Positions 33,338-43,724 are shown, numbered from the stretch's first letter. The stretch is DNA of 64,000 nt from Stutzerimonas stutzeri TS44 (GCA_000263395.1 AJXE01000014.1:1-64000), one strand, 5' to 3'. Notes: generated by a model from the sequence alone, not told the origin. Made by a program: numbers and translations.

Positions 33338-34237
33338 ATGCGCCGTATCGATTTCGTCACGCTGCGCCTGTTCGTTGCCATCGCCGCCGAGCGCAGCCTG
33401 ACCCGCGCCGCCGAGCGTGAGCACCTGGCGCTGGCGGCGGTGAGCAAGCGCGTCAGCGATCTGGAAGGGCAGCTCGGCGTCAGCCTGCTCTATCGCCAGC
33501 CCAAGGGCGTCGGGCTGACGCCGGCCGGCCACGCGTTGCTGCACCATGCGCGCAACCTGCTGGACAACCTGCAGCAACTGGACGCCGACCTCAGCGAGTT
33601 CAGTCAGGGCGTGAAAGGCCATGTACGCATTCACGCCAACACCTCGGCGGTGATCGAGTTCCTGCCCGAGGACCTGAGCGCCTTCGCCCGCCAGCACCCG
33701 GAAGTGAAGATCGACCTCGAGGAACGTGTCAGCAGCGACACCCTGCGCGCGCTGCGCGAGGGGCTGACCGATATCGGTATCTTTGCCGGACACCTGCCGG
33801 CCGAGGACCTGCAGGTGTTTCCCTACCGCGAGGATAGGCTGGTGCTGGTCACGCCACGCGAGCATGTGCTGGCCGGGCGTGCAGAAATCGCCCTGCGCGA
33901 TGCCGCCGGCTTCGACTTCATCGGCCTGCAGCAGGACGCCTCGCTGCACGCCCTGCTGCAGCAGTCGGCGCAGCAGATGGGCACGCCGCTGCGCCTGCGC
34001 ATCCAGGTGCGCAGCTTCGAGGCGATCTGCCGGATGATCCACACCGGCATGGGCATCGGCGTGCTGCCCGAGCAGGTGGTGCGCAACTACCTGCCGGCGC
34101 TGGACGTGGCCATCGTGCCGTTGACCGATGCCTGGGCGCGGCGCGAGCTGAAGCTCGGTGTGCGCAACCTGGACAGCCTCTCGGTGACGGCGCGGCAGAT
34201 GCTTGAGCACCTCACGCTTCGCGAAGGCAATGGCTGA
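33338..34237 (+). CDS. LysR-family regulator of the second dicarboxylate module
   Basis: The 299-residue LysR regulator has its winged helix at residues 4-63 (SLTRAAEREHLALAAVSKRVSDLE) and an effector domain with IRLQV-like strands (RIQVRSFEAICRMIHTGMGIGVLPE) close to those of the LysR at 22146-23042. It is divergent from the CoA-transferase/lyase operon and precedes the second DctP gene. Long inverted repeats lie at both ends of the gene. The start follows GAGGAAGG. Confidence 0.9.
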   Translation: MRRIDFVTLRLFVAIAAERSLTRAAEREHLALAAVSKRVSDLEGQLGVSLLYRQPKGVGLTPAGHALLHHARNLLDNLQQLDADLSEFSQGVKGHVRIHANTSAVIEFLPEDLSAFARQHPEVKIDLEERVSSDTLRALREGLTDIGIFAGHLPAEDLQVFPYREDRLVLVTPREHVLAGRAEIALRDAAGFDFIGLQQDASLHALLQQSAQQMGTPLRLRIQVRSFEAICRMIHTGMGIGVLPEQVVRNYLPALDVAIVPLTDAWARRELKLGVRNLDSLSVTARQMLEHLTLREGNG

Positions 34238-34271
34238 AGAAGCGCGTCGGAGCGTGTGATTCCGCTGCTGC

Positions 34272-34302
34272 CTTCGCAAAGCACGAAGTCTCGCTTGGCC
34301 AA
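34272..34302. promoter_or_regulatory. Right copy of the 31-bp inverted repeat, upstream of dctP
   Basis: This is the reverse complement of 33228-33258 with three differences. It lies 35 bases after the LysR stop and 83 bases before the second DctP gene. It keeps the palindromic CTTCG...CGAAG part except for one change in its last inner pair. Confidence 0.75.
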
Positions 34303-34306
34303 ATAG

Positions 34307-35383
<1,077 letters not shown>

Positions 35384-35479
35384 GGCGGGGTGTGAGGATG
35401 GTCTGTTAGACCATCGTGCAGTGTCCGCTGCCCCGGCGGCGTCGCACAATGGCCGGCATCGAATCTGCGTGATCCGATA

Positions 35480-35543
35480 TTAAGTGTGTGCTGACCGGTT
35501 TACTGGTTGGACGGGCGATCCGGAATGGGATCGCCTTTTTTTT
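35480..35543 (+). ncRNA. Strong terminator, possibly of a short sRNA in the dctP 3' region
   Basis: GGCGATCC-GGAATG-GGATCGCC (35514-35535) is an 8-bp stem followed by eight T, a textbook intrinsic terminator. It lies 130 bases beyond the DctP stop, so it either ends a long 3' UTR or closes a small RNA. A second small stem (ACCGG-TTTA-CTGGT) precedes it and a TATTAA-like -10 lies near 35479. Two hairpins and a long U tail suit an Hfq-binding sRNA, but this is inference; only the terminator is certain. Confidence 0.4.
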
Positions 35544-35673
35544 GCTCTGCATGTTCGTGGGGGCAGGTTGCCTGGCGCCGGACTGGCAGGGTGCAATGCG
35601 GGGAGCTGCAAGAAAGGCTGCCACCGCGATGCGGGGCAGCCTGTTCTATCGATCGGCGTTCATCACGCCGATA

Positions 35674-36120
35674 TCAGTGCAGCAACTCCGGCGGGACGGT
35701 ACCGCCGTGTGTGGCGAGCTTGTGCATGATGGTCTTGTGCAGCCAGATGTTCATGGTGCCGGAATCGGCCATCTTGTCCTGCGGGCAGTGCAGTTCGTTG
35801 GCCAGCTCCTTGCGTGCTTCCAGGCTGCTGTCCAGGCCGAGCAGCTTGAGCAGATCGACGATGGACGTACGCCAGTTGAGCTTCTCGTGATGGCTGGCCG
35901 CCATTGCGTCGAGCTTCGCCGCGACGTCGACCTGCGACATGACCGGGGCGTCGGGGTGGGTGGTCGCATTGGCGGTAGCGGTGGGGCGGCCGGAATCCAG
36001 CGTGACGCCTTCCGCGCTGGTGCTGGCGGCATCCGCCGGCGGCGTGGAAGCCGGTTTTTGCGCCTCGTGGGAGGCATCGCCGAAGCCGAGTTTCTCTTTG
36101 ATCTTGTCGAACAGTCCCAT
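35674..36120 (-). CDS. DUF3597 domain protein
   Basis: The 148-residue protein begins MGLFDKIKEKLGFG, then has a flexible Ala/Thr/Pro-rich stretch (about 15-60). The C-terminal DUF3597 domain (about 64-146) includes EKLNWRTSIVDLLKLLGLDSSLEARKELANEL and MNIWLHKTIMHKL. The function of the domain is not known. No signal peptide or membrane segment is seen. It stands alone between convergent and co-directional neighbours. Confidence 0.88.
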   Translation of the reverse strand: MGLFDKIKEKLGFGDASHEAQKPASTPPADAASTSAEGVTLDSGRPTATANATTHPDAPVMSQVDVAAKLDAMAASHHEKLNWRTSIVDLLKLLGLDSSLEARKELANELHCPQDKMADSGTMNIWLHKTIMHKLATHGGTVPPELLH

Positions 36121-36243
36121 GACGCACCTCTTCGTTTGATGGTGCCGTATTGGACCGCTGCGCTTGCCAAGCGTCCCGCTCGGCAGGTGTTTTTTTTGCG
36201 TGCCGCGGGACGCACCCGCGCCGCAGCGCGGGGCGTGCCGGTT

Positions 36244-36525
36244 TCAGTCTTCGCGGCTGGTGACTTCCAGCAGGTGGTAGCCGAACTGGGTCTTCACCGG
36301 ACCCTGCACGACGTTGAGCGGCGCGCTGAAGACCACGGTGTCGAATTCGCGGACCATCTGCCCCGGGCCGAAGGAGCCGAGGTTGCCGCCGTCGCGGCTG
36401 GACGGGCAGCTGGAATTCTCGCGGGCGACCTGGGCGAAATCGGCGCCGCCTTCGATGGCGGCCTTCAGTTCGTTGCACTTGGCTTCGCTGGAAACCAGGA
36501 TGTGGCGGGCGGTGGCGCGGGCCAT
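36244..36525 (-). CDS. ppiC: Parvulin-type peptidyl-prolyl isomerase
   Basis: The 93-residue protein is a free-standing parvulin domain that speeds cis-trans isomerisation at proline. It has the family pattern ARHILVSSEAKCNELK, GGNLGSFGPGQMVREFD and VKTQFGYHLLEV, with the active-site His at both ends. It has no signal peptide, so it is cytoplasmic like E. coli PpiC. The start at 36525 follows AGAGGAGT. Confidence 0.93.
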   Translation of the reverse strand: MARATARHILVSSEAKCNELKAAIEGGADFAQVARENSSCPSSRDGGNLGSFGPGQMVREFDTVVFSAPLNVVQGPVKTQFGYHLLEVTSRED

Positions 36526-36685
36526 GATTGACTCCTCTGATGCGCTTGGATGAGCTGGCGAGGCTACCGCAATCGACTCCGCTTTGGCGACCGCCAGTGG
36601 CGACCATTCGATAGTCAATGCAGGCCCCCAGCCAGTAGTGCTTTTGCTATCCTCGCGCGCCTTTTTACCGGCCCGGATATCTCCC

Positions 36686-36913
36686 ATGCTTGAAACCGCT
36701 CTCGTCCAGCTCGAACGCGTCATCGCCGACCTGCTGCAGCAGAACCAGTCCCTGCGCGAAACCGCCGCACTGCTCGAGCAGCAGTTGCAGCAGGCCCGCG
36801 AGGAGAACGACAACCTGCAGCTGGCTGCCCTGGAGCAGGAGGAGAAGCAGGGGGCGACGCTGGCGCGATTGCAGTCACTCATCGAGCGCGCCGCTGCCGG
36901 CAGCGCGGCATGA
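36686..36913 (+). CDS. TIGR02449-type coiled-coil protein upstream of ZapA
   Basis: The 75-residue protein is one continuous heptad-patterned coiled coil (LVQLERVIADLLQQNQSLRETAALLEQQLQQAREENDNL). It matches the small conserved protein that precedes zapA in pseudomonads (PA5226-like) and resembles ZapB in build. Its stop overlaps the zapA start as ATGA, so the two are translationally coupled and it may act at the division ring. Confidence 0.85.
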   Translation: MLETALVQLERVIADLLQQNQSLRETAALLEQQLQQAREENDNLQLAALEQEEKQGATLARLQSLIERAAAGSAA

Positions 36914-37191
36914 GTGGTGCCGGCATTCAGGTGCTGAGCATTCTCGGGCGCGAGTACTCGATTCGCGCGGGCGAGGGGCAGGCAGCACTGCTGGCCGAAG
37001 CAGCGGCGCAGTTGCAGGAGCAGCTGGCCGCGAGCCGCCGGCAGTCTCCCAACGCCAGTGCCGACAAGCTGCTGGTGCTGACCGCGCTCAATCTCTGCGC
37101 GCTGTTGCAACAGCAGGGCGAGCAGCTGCGTGCAGCCGAGCAGCGGCTCAATTGCAGCCTGGAACGCATCACGAACCAGCTGCGCGGCTAG
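36910..37191 (+). CDS. zapA: Cell division protein ZapA
   Basis: ZapA bundles FtsZ filaments at the division site. The 93-residue protein has an N-terminal beta-hairpin domain (IQVLSILGREYSIRAGEGQAALLAEAAAQLQEQL) and a C-terminal coiled coil (about 50-90) with the ADKLLVLTALNLCALL helix. It overlaps the upstream coiled-coil gene by four bases. In other pseudomonads 6S RNA (ssrS) and a 5-formyl-THF cyclo-ligase gene follow; here glpK comes instead after 61 bp. Confidence 0.9.
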   Translation: MSGAGIQVLSILGREYSIRAGEGQAALLAEAAAQLQEQLAASRRQSPNASADKLLVLTALNLCALLQQQGEQLRAAEQRLNCSLERITNQLRG

Positions 37192-37252
37192 CACGAAGAT
37201 TCCGTTGTCGGGGCGCCAGGCTCGTGAAACTCCCGGGCAGGCTGGCGGCCGA

Positions 37253-38761
37253 TCAGTCCTCGGCCCAGTTGCGGGTGCGCTCGACGGCCTTCTTCCAGCC
37301 GCGATAGAGCGCTTCGCGCTGTTCGCTTCCGCACGCCGGCTCGAACACCCGCTCGATGCTGTCCTTGCTGCGCAATTCATCCAGATCGCTCCAGAATCCG
37401 GCCGCCAGCCCGGCCAGATAGGCGGCGCCGAGGGCGGTGGTTTCCTTCATCCGCGGGCGCTCGACCCGGGTGCCGAGCAGGTCGGCCTGGAACTGCATGA
37501 GGAAGTTGTTGGCCACCGCGCCGCCGTCCACGCGCAAGGCGCGCAGGCGCTGGCCGGCGTCCTGCTGCATGGCGTCGAGCACGTCGCGGGTCTGGTAGGC
37601 GATGGATTCCAGCGCGGCGCGAATCAGGTGATCGACCTTGACCCCGCGGGTCAGGCCGAATAGCGCGCCGCGGGCGCGCGGGTCCCAGTAGGGCGCGCCG
37701 AGGCCGGTGAAGGCCGGCACCAGGTAGACGCCGTTGCTGTCCGCCACCTTGTTGGCGAAGTACTCCGAATCCAGCGATTCGTGGAGCACCTTCAGCTCGT
37801 CGCGCAGCCACTGCACGGTCGAGCCGCCGTTGAAGATGGCGCCTTCCAGCGCGTAGTTCACCTCGCCGCGCGGGCCGCAGGCGAGGGTGGTCAGCAAGCC
37901 GTGCGCGGACTGTACCGCCTGGGTCCCGGTGTTCATCAGCAGGAAGCAGCCGGTGCCGTAGGTGTTCTTCGCCTGGCCGGGCTCGACGCACCTCTGGCCG
38001 AACAGCGCGGCCTGCTGGTCACCGGCGATGCCGGCGATGGGAATGCCGGTGCTCTGCCCGGAGCCGAGGTAGGCGTGGCTGTAGATTTCCGCGGATGAGC
38101 GCACCTGCGGCAGCATCGCGCGCGGGATGTCCAGCGCTTCGAGCATCACCGGGTCCCAGTCCAGCTTGTGGATGTCGAACAGCAGCGTGCGCGAGGCGTT
38201 GGTGTAGTCGGTGACGTGGGCCTTGCCCTGGGTCATCTTCCAGATCAGCCAGCAGTCGACGGTGCCGAACAGCAGCTCGCCGCGGCGGGCGCGCTCACGG
38301 CTGCCTTCGACGTGGTCGAGAATCCACTTGATCTTGGTGCCGGAGAAATAGGGATCGATCACCAGGCCGGTGGTCTGGCGGATGTGCTCGTCCATGCCGT
38401 CGCGCCTGAGCTGCTCGCAGATCGGCGTGCTCTGGCGGCTCTGCCAGACGATGGCGTTGTAGATCGGCCGGCCGCTGAGCCTGTCCCAGACGATGGTGGT
38501 CTCGCGCTGGTTGGTGATGCCGATCGCCGCCACCTGCTCGTTGCTGATGCCGGCCTGGGCCAGGGCCTCGACGAACACACCGCTCTGGGTCGCCCAGATT
38601 TCCATCGGGTCGTGCTCGACCCAGCTCGGCTGCGGGTAGAGCTGCGTGAGCTCGTGCTGGGCGATGCTCACCACGTTGGCGTTGCGGTCCAGCACGATGG
38701 CGCGCGAACTGGTGGTGCCCTGGTCCAGGGCGACGACGAACGACTTGGTCTGGTGGCGCAT
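37253..38761 (-). CDS. glpK: Glycerol kinase
   Basis: GlpK phosphorylates glycerol to glycerol-3-phosphate in the cytoplasm. The 502-residue FGGY-family protein has [15 protein letters not shown] at the N-terminus, the FGGY signature region [31 protein letters not shown] and the adenosine-site [18 protein letters not shown]. Its length is normal for the family. Unusually it is not next to glpF, glpR or glpD in this window. The start at 38761 follows GGAACG. Confidence 0.95.
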   Translation of the reverse strand: MRHQTKSFVVALDQGTTSSRAIVLDRNANVVSIAQHELTQLYPQPSWVEHDPMEIWATQSGVFVEALAQAGISNEQVAAIGITNQRETTIVWDRLSGRPIYNAIVWQSRQSTPICEQLRRDGMDEHIRQTTGLVIDPYFSGTKIKWILDHVEGSRERARRGELLFGTVDCWLIWKMTQGKAHVTDYTNASRTLLFDIHKLDWDPVMLEALDIPRAMLPQVRSSAEIYSHAYLGSGQSTGIPIAGIAGDQQAALFGQRCVEPGQAKNTYGTGCFLLMNTGTQAVQSAHGLLTTLACGPRGEVNYALEGAIFNGGSTVQWLRDELKVLHESLDSEYFANKVADSNGVYLVPAFTGLGAPYWDPRARGALFGLTRGVKVDHLIRAALESIAYQTRDVLDAMQQDAGQRLRALRVDGGAVANNFLMQFQADLLGTRVERPRMKETTALGAAYLAGLAAGFWSDLDELRSKDSIERVFEPACGSEQREALYRGWKKAVERTRNWAED

Positions 38762-38850
38762 GGCGGGCGTTCCTTGACGAGCGTTGCGGGTATCGGGCAG
38801 CGCGACAGCGCTTGCGCGGTTGTTACGCCAGTTGCGGGCCTGCCGGCGGA

Positions 38851-39615
38851 TCAGCGTCGCCGCCGCCAGAGCGTCCAGCTCAGGTGCAGGTCGTCCCACA
38901 TCGGCACCAGCGCGAAGAACAGCAGTGCGCCGGCCAGCGGTACGGTGGCGAGAAAGCCGAAATACTTGAAGCCGAAGGCGCCACTCACGCCGCCGATGAA
39001 GAAGCAGCAGGCCAGCAGGCTGTTGATCAGCAGACGCTCGCGATTGGCGCGCACCGGCTTCTCTCCCGGGCGTTGCAGACGGTTGATGTAGACCAGCTTG
39101 CCCAGCTCGATGCCGATATCGGTCACCGTGCCGGTGACGTGCGTGGTGCGCACCTCGGAGTTCGAGAGCTTGGTCACCATGGCGTTCTGCAGACCCATGA
39201 TGAAGCACAGCAGCATCACCGTGAGCGGCACGAAAAGCCCGGGTACGGCCATCATCTGCGCGCCCAGCACGCCGAAGCACAGCAGCAGCACGGCCTCCAG
39301 CGCCAGCGGCAGTGCGTACTGGCTGTGCATGTGCCGGCGCCGCGAGATGTTGATCATGATGGTCGAGCACATCGCCCCGAAGAGGAACGACAGCAGCGCG
39401 CCGAGCCCGCCGAGGGCGAGGTCGGTGGCGCCCAGCACCAGGTTGTCGGCCATCGAGGAGACGATACCGGTCATGTGCGAGGTGTATTGCTGCACTGCGA
39501 GGAAGCCGCCGGCATTCGCCGCGCCGGCGTTGAACGCCAGCCACAGGCCCAGTTGACGATTGCCGTGACGGGTACGCCGGCGACCGGTCAGATTGCGTGC
39601 ATATTTAAAAGGCAT
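38851..39615 (-). CDS. DUF1275 (YoaK) family membrane protein
   Basis: The 254-residue protein has about six hydrophobic helices and the YoaK-family features: [21 protein letters not shown] near the start and [27 protein letters not shown] in the middle. The function of the family is unknown. It is separated from glpK by 89 bp, and I see no terminator in that gap, so co-transcription is possible. Confidence 0.88.
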   Translation of the reverse strand: MPFKYARNLTGRRRTRHGNRQLGLWLAFNAGAANAGGFLAVQQYTSHMTGIVSSMADNLVLGATDLALGGLGALLSFLFGAMCSTIMINISRRRHMHSQYALPLALEAVLLLCFGVLGAQMMAVPGLFVPLTVMLLCFIMGLQNAMVTKLSNSEVRTTHVTGTVTDIGIELGKLVYINRLQRPGEKPVRANRERLLINSLLACCFFIGGVSGAFGFKYFGFLATVPLAGALLFFALVPMWDDLHLSWTLWRRRR

Positions 39616-39722
39616 GACGCCGACAGACTCCCGTGCGGGGCGCGTGACAGAGCGCGATTATAGGGCGCGGCGGGCAGCCTGCGGGCGATCACCGCGCAAT
39701 CGAGGCGGCTGCGCGCCTCGGG

Positions 39723-40544
39723 CTAGCGCGGCGACTCCGAAGCGGCGGCCGTTGTTGTATCGGTTGCACCATCGGCTGCGCGCTCCTCGAGCCGGTCACG
39801 CTGCAACTCGGCACGCAGGCTCTGTACCTGCTGGTTGAGGTTGTCCACCTGCGCCAGCAGCCGGTGCATCAGCTCGCGGTCGCTGGCGTCGCGCTGTTCT
39901 TCTTCCTCGTTCTGGTCGGCGACGAACAGCGAGCCGATGTAGGCGGCAAAGCTGCCGAACAGGCCCACGCCGGACACCATCAGCAGTACCGCGACGACGC
40001 GCCCGGCAGTGGTCACCGGATAGAAATCGCCATAGCCGACCGTCGTCACCGTGACGAAGGCCCACCACAGCGCCTCTTCCGGGGTGTTGATCGAACTCTG
40101 TGGATTCGGCGCCTCCACCAGCAACATGGTGATCGCGCCGAAGGCCACCAGCAGCAGGGTCGCCGTCGCGGCCGAGACGACGATGCCCTCCGCGCGGTTG
40201 CGAAACAGCACCCGCCAGATCAGCTGCAGCGACTTCAGTGCGCGCAGGATGCGCAGCACCTGGAGCGCACGTACCAGCTTGGCCGCCTGCAGGCCGCTGG
40301 CCGGCACGCTGGCGAGCAGGTCGATCCAGCCCCAACGCATGAAGCGCCACTTGTCCTCGGCCTGCTGCAGGCGCACGCAGAAGTCGAGGAAGAAAAAGAA
40401 GCAGACGATGGTGTCCAGATAGCCCAGCAGGGTCGAGATGTCCGGCGGCAGCTTGAAGAACAGGTCGGCTACCAGCGCGCCGAGCACGTAGAACGACAGC
40501 ACGAGGATGAAGATCTGGAAGGGCGTTACGGCGCGTTGCTTCAT
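39723..40544 (-). CDS. Voltage-gated-type potassium channel
   Basis: The 273-residue protein has a six-helix channel layout: S1-S3 within residues 8-85, an S4 with spaced Arg/Lys (KLVRALQVLRILRALKSLQLIWR, 89-111), S5, and the potassium filter TVGYGD (168-173) before S6. A cytoplasmic coiled-coil tail follows (about 225-255), typical of tetrameric bacterial channels. It should conduct K+ across the inner membrane. The physiological role is unknown. Confidence 0.88.
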   Translation of the reverse strand: MKQRAVTPFQIFILVLSFYVLGALVADLFFKLPPDISTLLGYLDTIVCFFFFLDFCVRLQQAEDKWRFMRWGWIDLLASVPASGLQAAKLVRALQVLRILRALKSLQLIWRVLFRNRAEGIVVSAATATLLLVAFGAITMLLVEAPNPQSSINTPEEALWWAFVTVTTVGYGDFYPVTTAGRVVAVLLMVSGVGLFGSFAAYIGSLFVADQNEEEEQRDASDRELMHRLLAQVDNLNQQVQSLRAELQRDRLEERAADGATDTTTAAASESPR

Positions 40545-40733
40545 GGGACGTCCGGGCAGCGAGGGGATTCGCCGGGTAGTGCAGAAGAAGGGCACGAGTT
40601 TAAAGCATGCGACGGCACAGGCGTTCGCCAATCCGCTCATCGCACCGAGCCTGATCCGGCAGAGCATCGGCGCGGGATGGCCTAAGCTCAGCGTCCGCGC
40701 TTGACCGGTGTGTTTGTCGAGTGGAGGAACAAG

Positions 40734-41630
40734 GTGAAGGTACTGACACGGCGACAGTTTTCCTTGTTGGGTGGTGCGCTGCTGCTCGGCGGTGCGCTGG
40801 CGCGCGGCGACCGGGCGTGGGCCGTCGAGCGGCGCGGCGAAGACCTCACGCAGCGATTCGCCGAGCTGGAAAAACAGCTGGATGCGCGCCTGGGCGTGGC
40901 GATCATCGACAGCCAGTCCGGCCGGCAATGGCTGCAGCGTGCCGATGAGCGCTTCCCGTTGTGCAGCACCTTCAAGCTGCTGGCGGGCGCGGCGGTGCTG
41001 CTGCGGGTGGATGTCGGCGCGGATTCGCTGCAGACGCGCATCCGCTATGGCGCGGACGATCTGGTGACCTATTCGCCGGTCACCGAGCGGCATGTGGACG
41101 ATGGCATGACGCTCGCCGCGCTCTGCGAAGCAGCCATCACCCTCAGCGACAACACCGCCGGCAACCTGCTGCTGCGTCACCTCGGCGGGCCGGGCGCGAT
41201 CGGCGACTTCGCCCGCACGCTTGGCGACCACCACACTCGGCTGGATCGCTGGGAAACCGAACTGAACGAGGCGCGTCCTGGCGATCCGCGCGACACCACC
41301 ACGCCGGCGGCGATGGCGGCGAATCTGCAGCGTCTGGTGCTGGGCGACAGCCTGTCGGCGCCCTCGCGCGACCAGCTCATCGCCTGGATGCTCGCCAGCC
41401 AGACCGGTGCGGCCAAGCTGCGCGCCGGCCTGCCGCAAGACTGGCGGATCGGCGACAAGACCGGCTCTGGCGAGCGCGGCACCACCAACGAGGTTGCAGT
41501 GATCTGGCCGCCGCAGCGCAAACCGGTGATTGCCTGCGTCTACCTCACGCAGACGCAGGCCAGCGCCGACGCGCGCAACGCCGCGCTGGCGGCGATCGGC
41601 CGGGCGCTGGCCGAGGCGCTGACGGCCTGA
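40734..41630 (+). CDS. Class A beta-lactamase, probably Tat-exported
   Basis: The enzyme hydrolyses beta-lactams in the periplasm. The 298-residue protein has the catalytic Ser78 in STFK (Ambler 70-73), SDN at 138-140, Glu174 in ETELN (Ambler 166-170) and KTG at 242-244. The segment KTGSGERGTTNEVAVIWP resembles CTX-M/OXY-type enzymes (Ser237, no Arg244). The signal peptide contains TRRQFSLLGG, a twin-arginine motif. The GTG start at 40734 follows GGAGGAAC. No mobile element or linked regulator is present, so it looks like a resident gene. Spectrum cannot be read from sequence. Confidence 0.9.
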   Translation: MKVLTRRQFSLLGGALLLGGALARGDRAWAVERRGEDLTQRFAELEKQLDARLGVAIIDSQSGRQWLQRADERFPLCSTFKLLAGAAVLLRVDVGADSLQTRIRYGADDLVTYSPVTERHVDDGMTLAALCEAAITLSDNTAGNLLLRHLGGPGAIGDFARTLGDHHTRLDRWETELNEARPGDPRDTTTPAAMAANLQRLVLGDSLSAPSRDQLIAWMLASQTGAAKLRAGLPQDWRIGDKTGSGERGTTNEVAVIWPPQRKPVIACVYLTQTQASADARNAALAAIGRALAEALTA

Positions 41631-41639
41631 GGTCGCGCG

Positions 41640-43640
41640 TCAGGCCTGCGGCTTGGCTTTGATGGTCTTGAGCAGGTCTTCGGGGCTGATCTGCCCGACG
41701 ATGCTCGCCGCGCTGCCGGGCAACGGCAGGTCGAGGATGTGACCCTTCATTTTGCCGATCACGTGCATCTCGCAGGGCTTGCAGTCGAACTTCAGCGTCA
41801 GCACCTCGTCGCCGTGCACCAGTTGCATCGGTGCGACCTTGGTGCGCACGCCGGTGACGCCCTTGGCCTGCTTGGGGCAGAGGTTGAAGGAGAAACGCAG
41901 GCAGTGCTTGGTGATCATCACCGGCACTTCGCCGGTTTCCTCGTGGGCCTCGTAGGCCGCATCAATCAGCTGCACGCCGTAGCGGTGGTAGAAGGCGCGC
42001 GCCTTCTCATTGTAGACGTTATAGAGGAACGACAGGTGCGACTCCGGGTAGACCGGCGGCGGCACGCTGACCGGCTTGCGGCTGCCATGCGGACGGATCG
42101 CCTCGCGGGCTTCGCTCAGCGCCTCGATGGCTTCGCGGCGTAGCGCCTTGAGCTGCGAGTTGGGGATAAAGAACGCCTGCGGCGCATCCACCTCGACCTC
42201 TTCGGCGTGATAGATGGTGGTGCCCAGCTGGCTCAGCAGATCGGCAATCTGCCCGGGCACCTGCTCGGGTTTCTTCGCTTCGCCGAACGGACCGGGTAGG
42301 GTGGCCGTGGCGTAGGCGCCTTCCTCACTGGTCACGTGCAGCTCCAGCTGATCGGCGCGCAGCCTGGCCAGCCAGCGCACACCGACGCGGCGCTCGGCGG
42401 AGGTTTTCAGCAGGGCGTTCTGCCAGTTGTGGTCCAGGTTGCGGTTGAGCGGATGGTTCGGTCGCACCTGACGCAGTGCGGCGGGCATTTCGTTGGGTTC
42501 GACGCGGTACTCGTAGCGCGACTGACCATCTTCCTCGAACTGCTTGAGCGGCTCGGCCACGCTGGCGCGGAAACCCACCACCTCGCGCTTGATCAGCACG
42601 TTGAGGCCGTCACCGTTGGACAGCGGCTCGCGGGTCTGCACGGTCAGATCGTGCTTGCCGACCTTGAGCACTTCGCCGACGGCGAGGCCGGTGAAGGTCG
42701 GCGAATCGAAGGCGCCGATGTCGATCTTGCGGTCGGTGACGAAGTAGTCGGTGCTGCCGCGGTGGAAGGTCTTGTCCGGGTCCGGGACGAAGAAATGATC
42801 GGTGCGGCCGCTGGAGGCACGCGCCAGGTCCGGGCGTTCGGCGAGGATGCCGTCGAGGCGCTGGCGGTAGTAAGCGGTGATGTTCTTCACGTAGCTCACA
42901 TCCTTGTAGCGCCCCTCGATCTTGAACGAGCGCACGCCGGCATCGACCAGCGCGCTCAGGTTCGCGCTCTGATTGTTGTCCTTCATCGACAGCAGGTGCT
43001 TCTCGAAGGCCACCACGCGGCCTTGGTCGTCCTTCAGCGTGTAGGGCAGGCGGCAGGCCTGCGAGCAGTCGCCGCGGTTGGCGCTGCGCCCGGTCTGCGC
43101 GTGGCTGATGTTGCACTGCCCGGAAAATGCCACGCACAGCGCGCCGTGGATGAAGAACTCCAGGGTCGAATCCACTTCGTCGTAGATCGCGCGGATTTCC
43201 TGCAGGTTCAGCTCGCGGGCCAATACCAGCTGCGAGAAGCCGGCCTGGTCGAGGAACCTGGCCCGTTCCAGCGTGCGGATGTCGGTCTGGGTGCTGGCGT
43301 GGATCTCGATGGGCGGGATATCCAGCTCCATGATGCCCATGTCCTGGATGATCAGCGCATCGACGCCGATCCCGTAGAGCTGGTGGATCAACGTGCGCGC
43401 CGCTTCCAGCTCGTCGTCATGCAGGATGGTGTTGAGCGTGACGAACACCCGCGCATGAAACAGGTGGGCGAATTTCACCAGCTCAGCAATCTCCGCCACG
43501 CTGTTCTCGGCGTTGTGCCGCGCACCGAAGCTGGGACCGCCGATGTACACGGCGTCGGCGCCATGCAGGATGGCCTCGCGGGCGATGGTGACGTCGCGCG
43601 CGGGGGCGAGCAGTTCGAGGTGGTGTTTGGGCAATGACAT
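41640..43640 (-). CDS. rlhA: U32-family 23S rRNA C2501 hydroxylation protein
   Basis: The 666-residue protein has the U32 core with ELLAPARDVTIAREAILHGADAVYIGG at the start. The conserved Cys residues lie in AFSGQCNISH and NRGDCSQACRLPY, and there are further Cys in TKHCLRFSFNLCPKQ and FDCKPCEMH that probably bind an iron-sulfur cluster. Its length and C-terminal extension match E. coli RlhA (YdcP) rather than the shorter TrhP, so hydroxylation of 23S rRNA is the likely job. It converges on the beta-lactamase gene with nine bases between. Confidence 0.85.
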   Translation of the reverse strand: MSLPKHHLELLAPARDVTIAREAILHGADAVYIGGPSFGARHNAENSVAEIAELVKFAHLFHARVFVTLNTILHDDELEAARTLIHQLYGIGVDALIIQDMGIMELDIPPIEIHASTQTDIRTLERARFLDQAGFSQLVLARELNLQEIRAIYDEVDSTLEFFIHGALCVAFSGQCNISHAQTGRSANRGDCSQACRLPYTLKDDQGRVVAFEKHLLSMKDNNQSANLSALVDAGVRSFKIEGRYKDVSYVKNITAYYRQRLDGILAERPDLARASSGRTDHFFVPDPDKTFHRGSTDYFVTDRKIDIGAFDSPTFTGLAVGEVLKVGKHDLTVQTREPLSNGDGLNVLIKREVVGFRASVAEPLKQFEEDGQSRYEYRVEPNEMPAALRQVRPNHPLNRNLDHNWQNALLKTSAERRVGVRWLARLRADQLELHVTSEEGAYATATLPGPFGEAKKPEQVPGQIADLLSQLGTTIYHAEEVEVDAPQAFFIPNSQLKALRREAIEALSEAREAIRPHGSRKPVSVPPPVYPESHLSFLYNVYNEKARAFYHRYGVQLIDAAYEAHEETGEVPVMITKHCLRFSFNLCPKQAKGVTGVRTKVAPMQLVHGDEVLTLKFDCKPCEMHVIGKMKGHILDLPLPGSAASIVGQISPEDLLKTIKAKPQA

Positions 43641-43724
43641 GGACGCGGACCGGCTGTGAAACGAAAGGCGCGCATTGTACTGGCTCGCCACCGGTTTGGG
43701 GCTTGCCGCCGGGCGCGCGGGCTT

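Noticed and set aside
33259-34271. LysR gene between inverted repeats as a transposon
   Set aside because: No transposase, no target duplication at the repeat ends, and the LysR gene fits its neighbours functionally. Operator duplication is simpler.
35397-35415. GATGGTC-TGTTA-GACCATC stem just after dctP copy 2 as its terminator
   Set aside because: No T tract follows; the strong terminator is at 35514-35543.
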